DNA of 35,056 nucleotides from Byssothecium circinans (Eukaryota > Ascomycota > Dothideomycetes > Pleosporales > Massarinaceae): the NCBI GenBank assembly GCA_010015675.1, contig ML976977.1:338576-373631 (forward strand), read 5' to 3'. Both the position numbers and the translations under genes were made by a program. The stretch's first letter is position 1, and every line of letters starts with the position of its first letter. Below the pieces are notes generated by a model, which saw nothing but the letters and a program-made list of their open reading frames with translations, was not told the origin of the DNA and did no database searches. This document shows positions 32,934 through 35,056 of the stretch, one piece after another.

Positions 32934-33710
32934 GACGATGCTTAGAGATGGGCGAAATGAACAATGGAGATGGGTGGAGGAGGCGTGTGGTGTCTGTGGA
33001 GGAGCTTCGGGGAGCTTGAGCGGAGTGGCTGGGGCATGGCAATGACGACTGATTGCCGCCTAGCTGTGGCACGTGCGGGTTTCCATGGGACTTGACCATG
33101 GATTGGGCTTAGCTGAAACGCTACTGTCAAATCTGGTTAGCCCCTTGATGTACCTGCTTTGGCGGCTCCAGATTTCCCTTCAAGCACATACACGACTTTT
33201 GCTCAAGCAGCGCAATACTACAATGGACGGGTGCTCATGGTAGCGATGATAAATACGAAATGAGAGGCAGGCATGCGAAATCAGCGACGGGAAGGGGGGA
33301 AGAGCTCAATACTATTGGTGATCCCAAGAAGGACTGTCTTGAATGGCTGGGGCAACACAGTACATAGGGAAAGTGCACAGAAGTCCCTTCTATCAACTAG
33401 ATATGACATGTGCCAGATACGCTCTCTATTTGGATAACTGGGGTTGTTGAAGAGGAATAAACACCACCGTGGTATATCGCAGCGTAACAGAGACGAAGGC
33501 CAGCGTAACGAGAACGCGCGCTTACACACACCATCTCGTTTCGAGCTCCTGCCAACAACCCCCACCCACTACCACAGTGACGAACGCAATGATATGCTTG
33601 AGAATAAGTTCGGGCCTAGTGAGATCACCAAGGGACTATATAATATGTAGCGAGTCGATTCCCATACGATCGACAGTGGCCCATGCTTGGGTACGACATA
33701 CCCCAAAGTA
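32934..33710. other. PEP4 upstream region, no gene seen
   Basis: 777 bp upstream of PEP4. Short frames on both strands (for example minus 33281-33565) show no recognisable domain. The first 200 bp should hold the PEP4 promoter. No RNA gene or mobile-element end was recognised. Confidence 0.4.
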
Positions 33711-33860
33711 CTAAACCGCAACAGGACCTCTGTCAATATCAATCCCATTGTTGCCGCCTTTGACGCCCGTTAGGACCTTATCTTAGAAGCCCAGAAAAAG
33801 GCCCCCTACCATGGTACCTGCGGCAGCTCCCTGTACAGTCTTGAAACCGGAGACAAAATG
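33711..33860 (-). pseudogene. Short glycine-zipper-like frame interrupted by TAA
   Basis: One minus-strand frame runs HFVSGFKTVQGAAAGTMVGG then LFLGF, meets TAA at 33785-33783, and continues in the same frame as DKVLTGVKGGNNGIDIDRGP then VAV and TAG (33713-33711). The small-residue spacing (GAAAGTMVGG) resembles a glycine-zipper membrane helix. An acceptor-like TGTACAG precedes GGAGCT, so this may be a 3' exon of a decayed gene. No family recognised; may be chance. Confidence 0.25.
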
Positions 33861-34027
33861 TTAAACAGCCACGCGATTCATACATGAGAAAGGGTTATCA
33901 ACCCAACAATCTGTCGATAGTATTGCAACTCTTTACATAAGTTAGGTTTAGTAAAGTCTTGCACTAGTGTCCTTGAGTAACAGCGACAATATTTGAAGGG
34001 ATGTAGATATGCAAACGGCCCCATTGT

Positions 34028-34357
34028 TTATTCTGGGCCAACGTTCCCCGTACCGTGTTTAGTCAGCCAACGCGCGGTTTCGGCCAACGCGCACCCCTCT
34101 ATTACAGGCATGTGATATATCAGTACTAAGGCGGCGATATCGCGATACATCTGATCGCAGCCATGCAGGTGCCAAATGATGGTTCCTGCATAGCTTCGCT
34201 GTCGGAATAGCAAGTTTCTCTTCCGTGCTGGGCATACATCCAACCCCAAGTCCGGTCCCTGGAGACGACCCCTACTACAGTAGAGGGCCCGTGATAAGGA
34301 TACTCCGACTATTGGTGGAAAATATCGGTATGGCGGTGTTATTCTAGTACAGGTTCA
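34028..34357 (-). other. Unassigned open frame at the edge of the AT-rich block
   Basis: The minus strand is open for about 109 codons between TGA (34358-34360) and TAA (34028-34030), including RQRSYAGTIIWHLHGCDQMY then RDIAALVLIYHMPVIEGCAL. The first ATG in frame is internal, so any gene would need an upstream exon, which would lie in AT-rich DNA. No domain recognised. Could be a remnant of a gene or mobile element truncated by the AT-rich block. Confidence 0.22.
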
Positions 34358-34980
34358 ATTAGTAATCAGCCTAACCTCCGATGTTTGAAGGAAAAACGGG
34401 GCTTTTTACCCCTATTTTCTTTGAATATGAGGGTAAACCCACCCTAATTAGTTAAATATATGGCACATGTATAACAATATGTATGAGGGATAATAGTATT
34501 TTATTAGTAGCAGGTAGTTATCCTTCTACTATACAAAAACCCATACTAATTAGATTAATTATTAGTATATTAGGGATATCCTTATCTAGGTAACATCCTT
34601 ATTATAGGCCCTCTACTATAGGTAGTTTTAAAACTAATTCTATTACATACTTAGTAACTTATATAATAGTCTATTATTAATTAGCTAAAAGTAGGATCTT
34701 ACTAAGTACATAATAGAATTAGTTTTAATATTACTATAAAAAAGCTATAATAGGCTAGCAGTCTAGGCTAACTATCTACTCCCTTAGTTAATATACTTAA
34801 TACCTAGATTCTAACGTACTCTACTATTAGCAAGGACTTGATAGAAAACCTCTTATATAGCTTTTTCTATACGTACTTAAACGCTACTATACTTTCTAGT
34901 AGATAATTTAAACTTCTATAACCTTATCTATATTTATCTCTAATAGGGGGGTTTTATACTTAATATAAAGGCTAATAACG
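34330..34980. repeat. AT-rich, probably RIP-affected block
   Basis: About 650 bp dominated by TA-containing tetramers and stop codons in every frame, with very few CG dinucleotides, in contrast to the balanced gene-bearing DNA to its left. Such blocks in Pezizomycotina usually derive from transposons mutated by repeat-induced point mutation (C-to-T in duplicated DNA). I recognise no residual transposon protein. The block abuts a GC-rich tandem repeat at 34986. Confidence 0.65.
34628..34728. repeat. Inverted repeat, 30-bp arms, 41-bp loop
   Basis: Arm 1 at 34628-34657 (beginning TTAAAACTAATTCTATTA) and the reverse complement of arm 2 at 34699-34728 agree at 28 of 30 positions. The two differences are both transitions (C/T and A/G), adjacent to one another but for one base. 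The intervening 41 bp are AT-rich. Could be transposon terminal sequence, a hairpin, or a nested insertion scar. Confidence 0.8.
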
Positions 34981-34985
34981 TAAAG

Positions 34986-35019
34986 CACCACCGAACCGCG
35001 CACACCACCGAACCGCGCA
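34986..35019. repeat. 17-bp perfect tandem duplication, GC-rich
   Basis: The unit CACCACCGAACCGCGCA occurs at 34986-35002 and again at 35003-35019 without a mismatch. It lies just outside the AT-rich block and retains five or more CpG-type sites per two copies, so it has not been RIP-mutated. Possibly the subterminal repeat of a mobile element extending past the window. Confidence 0.85.
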
Positions 35020-35056
35020 GAAATGCTTGGCAAGGAACATCAACTAGTATTATCTT

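Noticed and set aside
33281..33565. 94-codon minus-strand frame upstream of PEP4
   Set aside because: Composition and lack of any motif suggest chance; no splice context or homology-like pattern.
34330..34980. Telomere-like repeats in the AT-rich tail
   Set aside because: CCCTAAT-like strings occur only singly and irregularly, not as TTAGGG arrays.

Overview
The window reads as nuclear DNA of a filamentous ascomycete. Genes sit close together on both strands and are interrupted by short GT..AG introns, mostly 44-76 bp. The proteins include fungal-specific families: a Zn2Cys6 regulator, SLD2, ATG26-type sterol glucosyltransferase, an ascomycete laccase and an RRT8/LDS-like EI24 membrane protein. 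The right end runs into AT-rich DNA that looks RIP-affected. Together this suggests a Pezizomycotina genome, perhaps Dothideomycetes/Pleosporales; the lineage is inference.

Left third (1-10.0 kb): a laccase-like multicopper oxidase (+) with at least one frame break; RAD54 recombination ATPase (-), whose start codon appears to be split by an intron; a PLP-dependent diaminopropionate ammonia-lyase-like enzyme (-); an EI24/RRT8-like membrane protein (+); and mitochondrial dihydrolipoyl dehydrogenase (+, six exons).

Middle (10.0-22.5 kb): the replication-initiation factor SLD2 (+), with a short coding-like region diverging from its promoter; the proteasome lid subunit RPN12 (+); mitochondrial ribosomal protein L11 (+); a Zn2Cys6 transcription factor (-); and an F-box/leucine-rich protein (-).

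Right (22.5-33 kb): the RNA polymerase II CTD phosphatase FCP1 (-), the sterol 3-beta-glucosyltransferase ATG26 (-, six exons) and the vacuolar aspartic protease PEP4 (-). A possible 72-residue protein lies between ATG26 and PEP4.

33-35 kb: no confident gene. Decayed or unassigned reading frames give way to about 650 bp of very AT-rich DNA containing a near-perfect inverted repeat, then a GC-rich 17-bp tandem duplication at the edge.

Most genes are unrelated housekeeping functions and do not form a pathway cluster. The one functional pairing is ATG26 beside PEP4 (peroxisome/vacuole degradation). I found no convincing new multi-gene system. The best leads are gene-structure oddities (split start codon, frame breaks, splice-dependent ends) and the RIP/repeat boundary at the right end.
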